From: Streptomyces plumbidurans
Lineage (GTDB): Bacteria; Actinomycetota; Actinomycetes; Streptomycetales; Streptomycetaceae
Direction of reading: 5' to 3'
Assembly: GCF_019857225.1 (NCBI RefSeq)
Contig: NZ_JAFJSY010000063.1
Location: forward strand, 1 to 53,237
Length of the DNA: 53,237 nt
Part shown: in pieces, positions 1-8,036 of the stretch
Numbering within the stretch: the stretch's first letter is position 1
How the letters are laid out: each line of letters starts with the position of its first letter
Made by a program: the position numbers and the translations under genes
Notes under the pieces: generated by a model
Told to the model about the DNA's origin: nothing
What the model saw: the letters and a program-made list of their open reading frames with translations, nothing else
Database searches by the model: none

Positions 1-566
1 GTCGACTTGTTGAACACCAGGTTCCCGTGCCGGTCGCCGCGGGCGGCCCGCACGAGCGCGAAGTCGGTGCGGATGCCCCGCTCCAGCACGTACTCGGCCC
101 CGTCGAACTCCCGGACCTCCTTGGGCGGTGAGGCCAGCGCCACGTCGCCGTTGCCGTCGTAGCGCCAGGGCAGTCCGCCGTCGGCGACCTGGGTGCCCAC
201 CCCGGCCGGGGTGAAGAAGGCCGGGATCCCCGCACCGCCGGCCCGCAGCCGTTCGGCGAGCGTGCCCTGCGGGATCAGCTCCACCTCCAGCTCACCGGCC
301 AGGTACTGCCGGGCGAACTCCTTGTTCGCCCCGATGTAGGAGCCGGTCACCCGCGCGATCCGGCCCGCCGCCAGCAGCACCGCGAGCCCCGTCTCCATCG
401 CCCCGCAATTGTTGGAGACCACCGACAGACCCCCCACACCTCGCTCGAACAGGGCCCCGATCAAAACATTCGGCACCCCGCTCAGGCCGAACCCGCCCAC
501 CGCCAACGACGCGCCCTCCGGCACGTCCGCCACCGCCTCAGCGGCCGTGGCGACCACCTTGTCCAT
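1..566 (-). CDS. pcaI: 3-oxoacid/3-oxoadipate CoA-transferase subunit A, C-terminus beyond the window
   Basis: The ATG at 566 opens a reading frame that runs off the left edge. The visible ~188 residues are typical of the alpha subunit of heterodimeric 3-oxoacid CoA-transferases: a VGGFGLSGVPN glycine-rich segment near residue 23, the VVSNNCG and TGSYIGANKEFARQYLAGELEVELIPQGTLAERLRAG-type core (positions ~285-400), and the later RGDRHGNLVF segment. The family transfers CoA from succinyl-CoA to a 3-oxoacid. The divergent neighbour at 777 looks like PcaV, the protocatechuate-responsive repressor of the Streptomyces pca operon, so 3-oxoadipate is the most likely substrate (inference). A general ScoA is the alternative. 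The beta subunit should lie just outside the window. Confidence 0.85.
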   Translation of the reverse strand, partial: MDKVVATAAEAVADVPEGASLAVGGFGLSGVPNVLIGALFERGVGGLSVVSNNCGAMETGLAVLLAAGRIARVTGSYIGANKEFARQYLAGELEVELIPQGTLAERLRAGGAGIPAFFTPAGVGTQVADGGLPWRYDGNGDVALASPPKEVREFDGAEYVLERGIRTDFALVRAARGDRHGNLVFNKS

Positions 567-628
567 CCGTGAAGCCCCATCCCGTCCGAGCGCCCGGTCA
601 GCAATTAATCAGGGCACTGAGCATTTCG

Positions 629-644
629 GTGAAGTTTCCTTCAC
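629..644. promoter_or_regulatory. Inverted repeat GTGAAG-N4-CTTCAC between pcaI and pcaV
   Basis: A perfect 6-bp inverted repeat with a 4-bp spacer lies in the 210-bp divergent intergenic region (567-776). MarR proteins usually repress both themselves and a divergent operon through palindromes placed like this. I infer it as a PcaV operator candidate, but I cannot match it to a known footprint. Confidence 0.4.
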
Positions 645-776
645 GCTGTCACTGTCGATGCGAGGCGTCAAGACCCTGATGAAGTCCATGGTCAGTGGTC
701 GATGCGGCGGTACAGACAGCCCACACGCCGTCCGGGTATCGTCAGTGCACCAACGAATTCGACCTCGGGAGCGCAC

Positions 777-1241
777 ATGGCCGCGGTGGACCTCACCACC
801 CACCCCGGGCACCTGGCCCGGCGGCTGCAGCAGGCCCACTACCTGCTGTGGAACGCGATGGTCTCGGAGGAGATCACCTCGCCGCAGTTCGCGGTCCTCA
901 ACGCGCTCGTCGCCGAGCCGGGCCTGGACCAGCGGACGGCGGGGGAGCGGGTGGGGCTCGACCGGTCCACGATCGCCGAGGTGATCAGCCGGCTCGGCAG
1001 GCGCGGGCTGGTGGACAAGGTGCGCGACCCGCAGGACGGCCGTCGTTTTCTGCTGCGCCCGACCGAGGAAGGGTTGCGCACCCATCGCAAGCTGACCGTG
1101 CGTACGGCACGGATGAACCAGGTGTTCCTGGCGCCGCTGTCCGCCGCCGAGCAGACAATGTTCTTCGATCTGATCCGCCGGGTCGCCGACGCGGCCGAGG
1201 GGCTCCGCAACCCTGCGGAACCCCTCGTGGCTCAGGGGTGA
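777..1241 (+). CDS. pcaV: MarR-family repressor, PcaV-like
   Basis: The 154-aa product has a winged-helix core (DQRTAGERVGLDRSTIAEVISRL, positions ~924-995) followed by the DPQDGRR wing, the usual MarR layout. In S. coelicolor PcaV, Arg15 and His21 are reported to contact protocatechuate. Here residues 15 and 21 are Arg and His if translation starts at the ATG at 777. That start is preferred over the upstream ATG at 702 because it gives family length and alignment. The gene is divergent from the CoA-transferase subunit, as pcaV is from pcaIJ. Expected role: repress the protocatechuate branch of aromatic catabolism until protocatechuate binds. Confidence 0.9.
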   Translation: MAAVDLTTHPGHLARRLQQAHYLLWNAMVSEEITSPQFAVLNALVAEPGLDQRTAGERVGLDRSTIAEVISRLGRRGLVDKVRDPQDGRRFLLRPTEEGLRTHRKLTVRTARMNQVFLAPLSAAEQTMFFDLIRRVADAAEGLRNPAEPLVAQG

Positions 1242-1255
1242 GCGGGCGGCACAGG

Positions 1256-2248
1256 TCATGAGGCCTGTGCCAGCACCACCCACACCTGGCCCTTGGCGAA
1301 GTTGACCGGCTTGCCGTCCTTCGTCGTGAACGACGTACCGTCCATGGCCGTCCCGCGCTTCCAGTTGACGTCGTAGACCCGTCCGTCGCGCAGGACGTCC
1401 GCCCTGCCCGACCCCACCGTCTCGGTGTACGGCGTGTAATTGCCGAGGAAGTCGTGGAAGGCGGACTTGTGCACCTTCACGTACTGCACGACGACCGTCG
1501 CCGGTGCCACCCGCTTCCCGTCGGTCGTCACGGTGGGCGTTCCGTCCATCGCGACCAGGTAGCGGTGCAGGCCGGGGGACCAGGTGAAGGTGAAGCCGGC
1601 GGCCGGGTAGCGGACCGTGCGCGCCTTCGCTGCCTTGCCGCCGGTGGGGGCGGCGCCGTAGCGGAAGCCGGTGGTGAGCGCGGCCGGGCCGGGTGCCGAC
1701 GGCATCAGGCGGGCGGGGCGCAGGAAGAGGTTGTGCGGGGCGGCCTTGCCGGTGCCGCGGAAGTAGGCCTTGGACGCCCTGCCCGGCGGCTCGGCCTGCA
1801 GGGGGGCCTGGTCGATGAGCGGCAGCAGTTTGTGCTGCGCGCCGGAGAAGGCGAGCGTCGGCTCGTCGAACTGGCGCAGCAGCTCCAGATCCGACTCGCG
1901 GGCGCTGCGTACCGGCCCGACGACCTTCGGCAGCGTGGTGGCGTACACCGCCATCAGACGGCTCAGCCCGCCCTCGACCTGTTCCGCGTAGACGATGTCC
2001 GCAGAGTCGAGCCCGGTCTGGGGGCGGGCTCCGGGCGCGTTGTCGATCTTGACGGCGAGTACGGAACCGGCGGCGTCGACGCTGTGGTGCGGGGCGGGCG
2101 TGTGCTGCCCCTGCCCCCGACTGCGCTTGTCGTCGGACTGGCTGTGCTGCGCCGTGCAGCCCGCCGCCAGCGCGGCCGTCATCGTGGCGGCCAGCAGCGC
2201 CACCGTCGTCGAGGCGCGTCGTGGGCGCGCCGTCCGTCTCATGCTCAC
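1256..2248 (-). CDS. DUF3048 domain lipoprotein (YerB-like)
   Basis: The 330-aa product begins with a basic stretch and a hydrophobic segment ending in LAAGC, a lipobox-like cleavage site, so the mature protein is probably membrane-anchored outside the cell. The rest matches the DUF3048 (YerB) layout: an N-terminal VLAVKIDNAPGARPQTGL segment, then GPVRSARESDLELL, and a C-terminal half with FTWSPGLHRYLVAMDG and a final WKRG...DGKPVNFAKGQVWV part. Its biochemical role is unknown. GTG at 2248 and ATG at 2242 are both possible starts and neither has a strong ribosome binding site. It converges on pcaV with a 14-bp gap. Confidence 0.85.
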   Translation of the reverse strand: MSMRRTARPRRASTTVALLAATMTAALAAGCTAQHSQSDDKRSRGQGQHTPAPHHSVDAAGSVLAVKIDNAPGARPQTGLDSADIVYAEQVEGGLSRLMAVYATTLPKVVGPVRSARESDLELLRQFDEPTLAFSGAQHKLLPLIDQAPLQAEPPGRASKAYFRGTGKAAPHNLFLRPARLMPSAPGPAALTTGFRYGAAPTGGKAAKARTVRYPAAGFTFTWSPGLHRYLVAMDGTPTVTTDGKRVAPATVVVQYVKVHKSAFHDFLGNYTPYTETVGSGRADVLRDGRVYDVNWKRGTAMDGTSFTTKDGKPVNFAKGQVWVVLAQAS

Positions 2249-2371
2249 GTGGCCACCACATCCCGTGTAGATGATTGTGCGTTTATACGTTCATTGATGG
2301 CCATACCCGCTCGGTTCTGATTGTGCGCGTTGAATACGCCCTTTGGCCCTGACCTGCTTCGGCCGGCACCG

Positions 2372-2387
2372 GCCCGGGTACCCGGGC
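2372..2387 (+). promoter_or_regulatory. GGGTACCCG palindrome, possible stress-sigma (SigB-type) promoter
   Basis: A perfect 16-bp palindrome has GGGTAC at 2376-2381, with GCTT 16 bp further upstream. This fits the GNNT-N14-16-GGGTAC pattern described for Streptomyces SigB-type promoters. It lies 47 bp upstream of the dehydrogenase ATG. The same GGGTACCCG core occurs upstream of the genes at 28300 and 51121. Confidence 0.4.
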
Positions 2388-2434
2388 GGAACCGCCAAGC
2401 GGACGCATCGGAGCGACGGAGGGAGCGTCACGAG

Positions 2435-3625
2435 ATGAAGGCTGTGACCTGGCAGGGGAAGCGGGACGTGCGCGTCGAGGAGGTACCGGATCCGAAGATC
2501 CAGGAACCCACCGACGCCGTCATCCGCATCACGTCGACGGGGCTGTGCGGCTCCGATCTTCATCTGTACGAAGTGCTCACACCGTTCATGACACCCGGCG
2601 ACATCCTCGGGCACGAGCCGATGGGCATCGTCGAGGAGGTCGGGCCCGCGGTGCCGGACCTCGCGGTCGGCGACCGGGTCGTCGTGCCGTTCCAGATCGC
2701 CTGCGGCAACTGCTGGATGTGCCTGACGGGACTGCCGACGCAGTGCGAGACCACCCAGGTCTCCGGCGAGGGCATGGGCGCCGCCCTCTTCGGCTACACC
2801 CGGCTGTACGGCGCGGTGCCGGGTGCGCAGGCCGAGTACCTGCGGGTGCCGCAGGCCCAGTTCGGGCCGATCAAGGTGCCGGAGGGCCCGGCCGACGACC
2901 GCTTCGTCTATCTCTCCGACGTGCTGCCCACCGCCTGGCAGGCGGTCGAGTACGCGGGCATTCCTAAGGGCGGCAGCGTCGCTGTGCTCGGCCTCGGGCC
3001 GATCGGGGACATGGCCTGCCGGGTCGCCCAGGTGCGCGGTGCGGGGCAGGTGTTCGGGGTGGACCTGGTGAGCGAGCGGCTGCGCCGGGCCCGGGCGCGG
3101 GGCGTGGACACGTACGACCTGCGGAGCTTCGACAACGACAAAGAGCTCGTCGCCGCGATCCGCGACAAGACCGACGGCCGCGGACCCGACGCGGTGATCG
3201 ACGCGGTGGGCACCGAGGCCCACGGCAGCGCGGCCGCCCGGCTGGCCCAGCAGGCCTCGGCGATGCTGCCGCGCAAGATCGGCGCACCGCTGGCCGAACG
3301 CTTCAGCATCGACCGGCTCGCCGCCCTGTACACCGCGATCGAGCTGGTGCGCCGCGGCGGCACCATCTCGCTCAGCGGTGTCTACGGCGGCATGGCCGAC
3401 CCGATCCCGCTGTTCACCCTGTTCGACAAGCAGGTCCAGGTCCGGATGGGCCAGGCCAACGTCCGCCGCTGGAGCGACGAGATCATCCCGTACCTCACGG
3501 ACGACGACCCGCTCGGCGTCGACGACTTCGCCACCCACCGGGTGCCGCTGGCGGACGCGCCGCGTGCGTACGAGATGTTCCAGCAGAAGAAGGACGGTGC
3601 CGTGAAGGTGTTGATGCAGCCCTGA
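2435..3625 (+). CDS. Zinc-dependent alcohol dehydrogenase (MDR family)
   Basis: The 396-aa medium-chain dehydrogenase has catalytic zinc ligands around Cys38 and His60-Glu61 (GHEP), and a structural zinc cluster Cys90/93/96/104 with C-x2-C-x2-C-x7-C spacing. The Rossmann motif GLGPIGDMACRVAQ is at about residue 184. Length and the long middle insertion resemble the glutathione-independent formaldehyde dehydrogenase-like branch, but the substrate cannot be read from sequence. The ATG at 2435 follows GGAGGGAG at a good distance. The longer frame from 2321 lacks family similarity and crosses a probable promoter palindrome at 2372-2387. Confidence 0.9.
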   Translation: MKAVTWQGKRDVRVEEVPDPKIQEPTDAVIRITSTGLCGSDLHLYEVLTPFMTPGDILGHEPMGIVEEVGPAVPDLAVGDRVVVPFQIACGNCWMCLTGLPTQCETTQVSGEGMGAALFGYTRLYGAVPGAQAEYLRVPQAQFGPIKVPEGPADDRFVYLSDVLPTAWQAVEYAGIPKGGSVAVLGLGPIGDMACRVAQVRGAGQVFGVDLVSERLRRARARGVDTYDLRSFDNDKELVAAIRDKTDGRGPDAVIDAVGTEAHGSAAARLAQQASAMLPRKIGAPLAERFSIDRLAALYTAIELVRRGGTISLSGVYGGMADPIPLFTLFDKQVQVRMGQANVRRWSDEIIPYLTDDDPLGVDDFATHRVPLADAPRAYEMFQQKKDGAVKVLMQP

Positions 3626-3644
3626 GCCGGTCGGGGCGCGCGGG

Positions 3645-4715
3645 TCAGTCGGGTGAGCCGAGGATCTGGTCCAGGTCGTAGCGGACAGGCTCGTCCAGCT
3701 GCGCGTAGGTGCAGCTCTGGGGCGTGCGGTCCGGGCGCCAGCGGCGGAAACGGGCCGTGTGCCGAAAGCGGGCGCCGTTCTCCATGTGGTCGTAGGCCAC
3801 CTCGACCACCCGCTCGGGCCGCAGGGGCACCCAGGACAGGTCCTTCTTGCCCGACCAGCGGCTGGGCGCACCGGGCAGCCGGGCCGTCTCGTGCGCCGCC
3901 TCGTCGGCCCAGGCCGCCCACGGGTGATCCGACGCGTCCTCCATCCTCAGGGGCTCCAGCTCCTCGACCAGCTCCGCGCGCCGCTTCATCGCGAAGGCGG
4001 CCGACACGCCCACGTGCTGCAGGCGGCCCTGGTCGTCGTACAGGCCGAGCAGCAGCGAGCCCACGATCGGGCCGCTCTTGTGGAAGCGGTAGCCCGCGAC
4101 CACGACGTCCGCCGTGCGCTCGTGCTTGATCTTGAACATGGCGCGCTGGTCCGGCAGATAGCGCAGGGTGAGCGGCTTGGCGACGACGCCGTCCAGGCCC
4201 GCGCCCTCGTACTGCTCGAACCAGCCCTGCGCCTCCTCGACGTCGGTGGTCGCCGGCGCCAGGTGGACGGGTGCGGTGACGCCCTCCAGTGCGCGGCTCA
4301 GCAGCGCCCGCCGGTCGGTCAGCTCCACGTCCAGCAGGGACTCGTCGGCGAGGGTCAGCAGATCGAAGGCCACGAAGGACGCCGGAGTCTTCTCGGCGAG
4401 CATCCGCACCCGGGAGTCGGCGGGGTGGATGCGCTCGCTGAGCGCGTCGAAGTCGAGCCGCCCTTCGCGGGCGATCACGATCTCCCCGTCCAGCACGCAG
4501 CGCATGGGCACCCGCTCCTTCAGCGCCGCCACCAGCTCGGGAAAGTACCTGGTCAGAGGCTTTCCGGTACGGCTGCCCAGCTCGATCTCGGCCCCGTCGC
4601 GGAACACGATCGCCCGGAACCCGTCCCACTTCGCCTCGTACTGCATGCCCGGGGGGATCCTCGCCACCGACTTGGCGAGCATCGGTTTCACGGGCGGCAT
4701 CACCGGCAGATCCAT
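3645..4715 (-). CDS. ATP-dependent DNA ligase, LigC type
   Basis: The product is about 356 aa. The nucleotidyltransferase motifs are in order: motif I EAKWDGFR with the adenylated Lys29, motif III VAFDLL, motif IV DGVVAKP, motif V FKIKHERTAD. The OB-fold follows (VAGYRFHKSGPIVGSLLLG). It joins nicked DNA through a ligase-AMP intermediate. The length matches stand-alone actinobacterial LigC, with no nuclease or polymerase module fused. The ATG at 4715 is preferred. A GTG at 4742 would add nine residues, and neither start has a convincing ribosome binding site. It is divergent from a LigD-type polymerase gene at 4790, so the two probably share an intergenic promoter region and a repair task. 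Confidence 0.92.
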   Translation of the reverse strand: MDLPVMPPVKPMLAKSVARIPPGMQYEAKWDGFRAIVFRDGAEIELGSRTGKPLTRYFPELVAALKERVPMRCVLDGEIVIAREGRLDFDALSERIHPADSRVRMLAEKTPASFVAFDLLTLADESLLDVELTDRRALLSRALEGVTAPVHLAPATTDVEEAQGWFEQYEGAGLDGVVAKPLTLRYLPDQRAMFKIKHERTADVVVAGYRFHKSGPIVGSLLLGLYDDQGRLQHVGVSAAFAMKRRAELVEELEPLRMEDASDHPWAAWADEAAHETARLPGAPSRWSGKKDLSWVPLRPERVVEVAYDHMENGARFRHTARFRRWRPDRTPQSCTYAQLDEPVRYDLDQILGSPD

Positions 4716-4789
4716 GGGTCCGATTCTGCTCGCATACGTCACTTGTCGCCCAGTATGCGAGGTTCGCGGGGTGCGCCTACCGTGGCCGC

Positions 4790-5842
4790 ATGGGTGCAGC
4801 GGTGGAACTGGAGTCGGGCGGCCGCACGGTCCGGCTGTCCAGCCCGGACAAGATCTTCTTCCCCGAGCGCGGCTACACCAAGCTGGACCTCGCCCGCTAC
4901 TACATCGCGGTCGGCCCCGGCATCCTGCGCGCCCTGCGCGACCGGCCCACCACCCTGGAGCGCTACCCGGAGGGGGTGACCGGCGAGTCCTTCTTCCAGA
5001 AGCGGGCGCCCAAGAACATGCCCGACTGGATCCCGACCGCCCACATCACCTTCCCCAGCGGCCGCAGCGCCGACGAGATGTGCCCCACCGAACAGGCCGC
5101 CGTCCTGTGGGCCGCCCAGTTCGGCACACTCACCTTCCACCCCTGGCCGGTGCGCCGCGACGACGTCGACAGCCCCGACGAACTGCGCATCGACCTCGAC
5201 CCGCAGCCCGGCACCGACTTCGACGACGCCGTCCGCGCCGCCCATGAACTGCGCGCCGTCCTCGACGAGTTCGGCGGACTGCGCGGCTTCCCCAAGACCT
5301 CCGGCGGTCGCGGCCTGCACGTCTTCGTGCCGATCGAACCGCGCTGGACCTTCACCCAGGTCCGGCGGGCCGCCATCGCGGTGGGCCGGGAGCTGGAGCG
5401 CCGGATGCCCGACCACGTGACGATCAAGTGGTGGAAGGAGGAGCGGGGCGAGCGCATCTTCGTCGACTACAACCAGACGGCGCGCGACCGCACCATCGCC
5501 TCCGCCTATTCCGTACGCCCCCGCCCGCACGCCCCCGTCTCCGCGCCGCTGCGCTGGGACGAGGTGGGCGTCGCCCATCCCCAGGACTTCGACATCGTGA
5601 CCATGCCCGCGCGCATCGCCGAACTCGGCGACGTGCACGCGGACATGGACGACACGCGCTACTCGTTGGAAACCCTGCTCGAACTCGCCCGGAAGGACGA
5701 GCACGACCACGGACTGGGGGATCTGCCCTACCCGCCCGAGTATCCGAAGATGCCGGGGGAGCCCAAGCGGGTGCAGCCGAGCCGGGCGAAGAAGGGGGCG
5801 CCCCCGGCGGAGGCGCCCCCGGGGGACGCTACAACTCCTTGA
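4790..5842 (+). CDS. LigD-type polymerase/primase (AEP family), stand-alone
   Basis: The 350-aa protein has the signature of the polymerase domain of bacterial NHEJ LigD. It opens with SSPDKIFFPERGYTKLDL, has catalytic acidic residues in RIDLDP (about Asp135 and Asp137), SGGRGLHVF (Ser171, His177) and FVDYNQT (Asp226). The family adds nucleotides, often ribonucleotides, at DNA ends. Here it is a separate gene next to a separate ligase, as in many actinomycetes, and no Ku gene is in the window. The C-terminal tail is Pro/Ala-rich and overlaps a terminator hairpin. A TACCGT box ends 6 bp before the ATG, so the transcript may be leaderless. Confidence 0.92.
   Translation: MGAAVELESGGRTVRLSSPDKIFFPERGYTKLDLARYYIAVGPGILRALRDRPTTLERYPEGVTGESFFQKRAPKNMPDWIPTAHITFPSGRSADEMCPTEQAAVLWAAQFGTLTFHPWPVRRDDVDSPDELRIDLDPQPGTDFDDAVRAAHELRAVLDEFGGLRGFPKTSGGRGLHVFVPIEPRWTFTQVRRAAIAVGRELERRMPDHVTIKWWKEERGERIFVDYNQTARDRTIASAYSVRPRPHAPVSAPLRWDEVGVAHPQDFDIVTMPARIAELGDVHADMDDTRYSLETLLELARKDEHDHGLGDLPYPPEYPKMPGEPKRVQPSRAKKGAPPAEAPPGDATTP
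5794..5820. terminator. Bidirectional hairpin at converging gene ends
   Basis: A perfect 9-bp inverted repeat (GGGGGCGCC / GGCGCCCCC, 9-nt loop) is embedded in the last codons of the LigD-Pol gene, just before the convergent gene ends at 5829. There is no T-run, which is normal for Streptomyces terminators. Confidence 0.55.
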
Positions 5843-8036
5843 TCCGGACGTCCCGGAAGGACACCACGTCCGTCGTGCTGTGCACCTGCAGTCCGACATA
5901 GCCGGAGGCGAACCGCCGTCCGTCGGTGCCCGGGTCGTCCGAGCGCGGCGGCTCGAAGACCTGACCGCCGGTGTTGTCGAACTCGTTGATCAGCACGCCG
6001 TTGCGGTAGACCGAGAAGTGCTGACCGACCACGCGGATCTCGTAGTCGTTCCAGGTGCCCTTCTGCGTGACACCGGCACCCGCGAGCCCGACACGGTCGA
6101 AGCCGTAGATCGAGCCCGTCTTGTACATGTCGCCGGTGGGCGAGTCGAACACCTGGATCTCGTGCCCGAACTTGATGGCGGCCCACTCCGGCCGCGGCTC
6201 CTCGGGGTTGTCGTGGACCCACGGGAAGCGCACGAACACACCGGAGTTGGCGTTGCCCGTGCCCGGAGCGTCGTCTCGCCACTGCAGCTTGAGCGAGAAG
6301 TCGCCGTACTTGCGCTGCGGGAACCACAGCATGCCCAGGCCGTCCTTGGTGGTGCCGCTGGTGATCGAGCCGTCCGCGTTGAGCGCGAACGAACCGCCGC
6401 CCACCTGCTCCCACTTGGCGAGGGACTCGGCGGTGCCGTCGAAGATCGTCCGGTAGCCCTGGGTCTGACCTGGTTCACCGATCCCGGACTGGCGGGCGGC
6501 CTTCTGGATCGCCTTGACCTCGCGCCGGTCGACGCTTCCCTCCTTGAGCAGCTTGTCGAGGACCGTCCTCACGTGCTTGAGGAAGAGCGCGTGGGACGTC
6601 CACTCCTTCTCGTCCTCGATCAACTCGTTGATACGGCACCGGTTGTTGGTGACCCGGTTCGGCACACCCGTGTCGACCGTGCCTACGATGACAGTCAACC
6701 GCTCGTCGTACTCCGGGCAGTTGGGCGCGGGCACCCCGCCGCCGGCCACCACCGTGAAGCTCACGGTGCGCGGCTGGGAGGTGTTGCCCGCCTTGTCGCT
6801 CGCCCGGTACGCCACGGTGTGGCTGCCGGCGCGGTCGACGGTCACGGCGGCGGTGTAGGCGAGGTACGGGCCGCCGTCGAGGGAGTACTCGATCCGGTCG
6901 ACGCCCGAACCGCCCTCGTCGACCGCGCTCACGGTGACCCTGGCATTGCCGACGTACGCCCCGTCCGAGTTGCGCGTGCCGTCGACGCTGACGCCCGTCA
7001 CCGGCGCGGTGGTGTCCTGCGCGGGCGGCGAGACGACCGTGAACTGCACGCTCTTGTCCGCCGCCGCGTTGCCCGCCTTGTCGGTGGCCCGGTAGTGCAC
7101 GGTGTGCGTGCCGAGCTGATGCACCATCACAGGCGCGGTGTACGGCTGCCAGGCGCCGGAGTCGACCGCGTACTCCACCGTGTTGACCCCGGAGCCGGTG
7201 TCGGAGGCGGAGACGGTGACCGTGGCCATGTCGAGGTAGTTCCCCTCGGCGTCCTTGTCCCCGCTGACCGTCGCCGAGGTGTCCGGCGGCGTCGTGTCGT
7301 TTGTCGGCGGTGCCACGACCGTGAACGAGACGCTCTTCTCGGCGGCGGTGTTGCCCGCCTTGTCGGTGGCCCGGTAGCGGACCGTGTGGTCGCCGACCTG
7401 GTCGACCACGACCGGGGCGGTGTACGGCTGCCAGGCGCCGTCGTCCCCGATCGCGTACTCGACACGGTCGACACCAGAGCCGCCCGCGTCTGTCGCCGTG
7501 ATCGCCACGCTCGCCGAACCGACGTACTGGCCCTGCGAGTTCTGCGTGCCGTTCACGGCCGCCGAGGTCTCCGGCGCCGTGGTGTCCTCGCCGCCGCCCT
7601 CGGCCACCGTCAGGATGCCCTGCATCTGCCCGTGGCCGGGGATCGTGCAGTGGTAGAAGTAGCGGCCCGGGGTGAGCGTGACCTCGGCGGTGTGGCGGCC
7701 GCCCTGGTCGTCGTCGGGGTTGGCGAGGATGTTGAGCTCGACGTCGCTGTTGAACTCCGGGTCCGAGGTCACGAACGTCAGCGTGTGCGGCATGCCCATC
7801 GTGTTGCCGGTCGCCGCGCTGTTCTCGAAGACGACCGTCGCCCGGCCCGCGACCGCGGTGGTGGGCACGGACGCGTACTTGGTGATGTCGTCACCCGCGG
7901 TCCAGGTGAGGGTCTGCTCGGCGGCCGCCCCTCCGGCCCGTTCGGGCTGGGCGCCGGCCGTCGACTGCAGACCCAGCGTCATCAGTACGGCGGCCAGCAG
8001 GGCCGTCAGGAGTCTTCGGTGCCGCAGTCGGCGCAT
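5829..8036 (-). CDS. Secreted cupredoxin / OmpL47-repeat / DUF1080 protein
   Basis: The 735-aa product has a Sec signal (to about residue 29, ending AGAQ). A plastocyanin-like domain covers about residues 35-130, and its MPHTLTF and YHCTIPGHGQM supply the His, Cys, His, Met type-1 copper ligands. Three OmpL47-type beta repeats of ~90 residues follow (each with TDKAGNTA-like ends, ~140-410), then a short alpha-helical segment. The C-terminal DUF1080/3-keto-disaccharide hydrolase-type domain (~540-735) has SGVFVRFPW and ITSGTTKDGLGMLWF. I infer an extracellular protein acting on (oxidised) sugars, with electron transfer possible through the copper domain. The ATG at 8036 overlaps the upstream stop by one base and has GGGGAGGG before it, so the two genes are co-translated. 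Confidence 0.88.
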   Translation of the reverse strand: MRRLRHRRLLTALLAAVLMTLGLQSTAGAQPERAGGAAAEQTLTWTAGDDITKYASVPTTAVAGRATVVFENSAATGNTMGMPHTLTFVTSDPEFNSDVELNILANPDDDQGGRHTAEVTLTPGRYFYHCTIPGHGQMQGILTVAEGGGEDTTAPETSAAVNGTQNSQGQYVGSASVAITATDAGGSGVDRVEYAIGDDGAWQPYTAPVVVDQVGDHTVRYRATDKAGNTAAEKSVSFTVVAPPTNDTTPPDTSATVSGDKDAEGNYLDMATVTVSASDTGSGVNTVEYAVDSGAWQPYTAPVMVHQLGTHTVHYRATDKAGNAAADKSVQFTVVSPPAQDTTAPVTGVSVDGTRNSDGAYVGNARVTVSAVDEGGSGVDRIEYSLDGGPYLAYTAAVTVDRAGSHTVAYRASDKAGNTSQPRTVSFTVVAGGGVPAPNCPEYDERLTVIVGTVDTGVPNRVTNNRCRINELIEDEKEWTSHALFLKHVRTVLDKLLKEGSVDRREVKAIQKAARQSGIGEPGQTQGYRTIFDGTAESLAKWEQVGGGSFALNADGSITSGTTKDGLGMLWFPQRKYGDFSLKLQWRDDAPGTGNANSGVFVRFPWVHDNPEEPRPEWAAIKFGHEIQVFDSPTGDMYKTGSIYGFDRVGLAGAGVTQKGTWNDYEIRVVGQHFSVYRNGVLINEFDNTGGQVFEPPRSDDPGTDGRRFASGYVGLQVHSTTDVVSFRDVRIKEL

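Noticed and set aside
689..720. RecA-NDp-like element GGTCAGTGG upstream of pcaV
   Set aside because: Lacks TTGTC and has no TAnnnT at 8 bp.
609..2261. 550-codon frame on the minus strand covering pcaV and the lipoprotein gene
   Set aside because: Overlaps two well-supported genes in other frames and has shadow composition.
4736..4789. RecA-NDp promoter for the LigD-Pol gene (TTGTCGCCC)
   Set aside because: Only the first six bases match and the spacing to TACCGT is about 27 bp, not 8.
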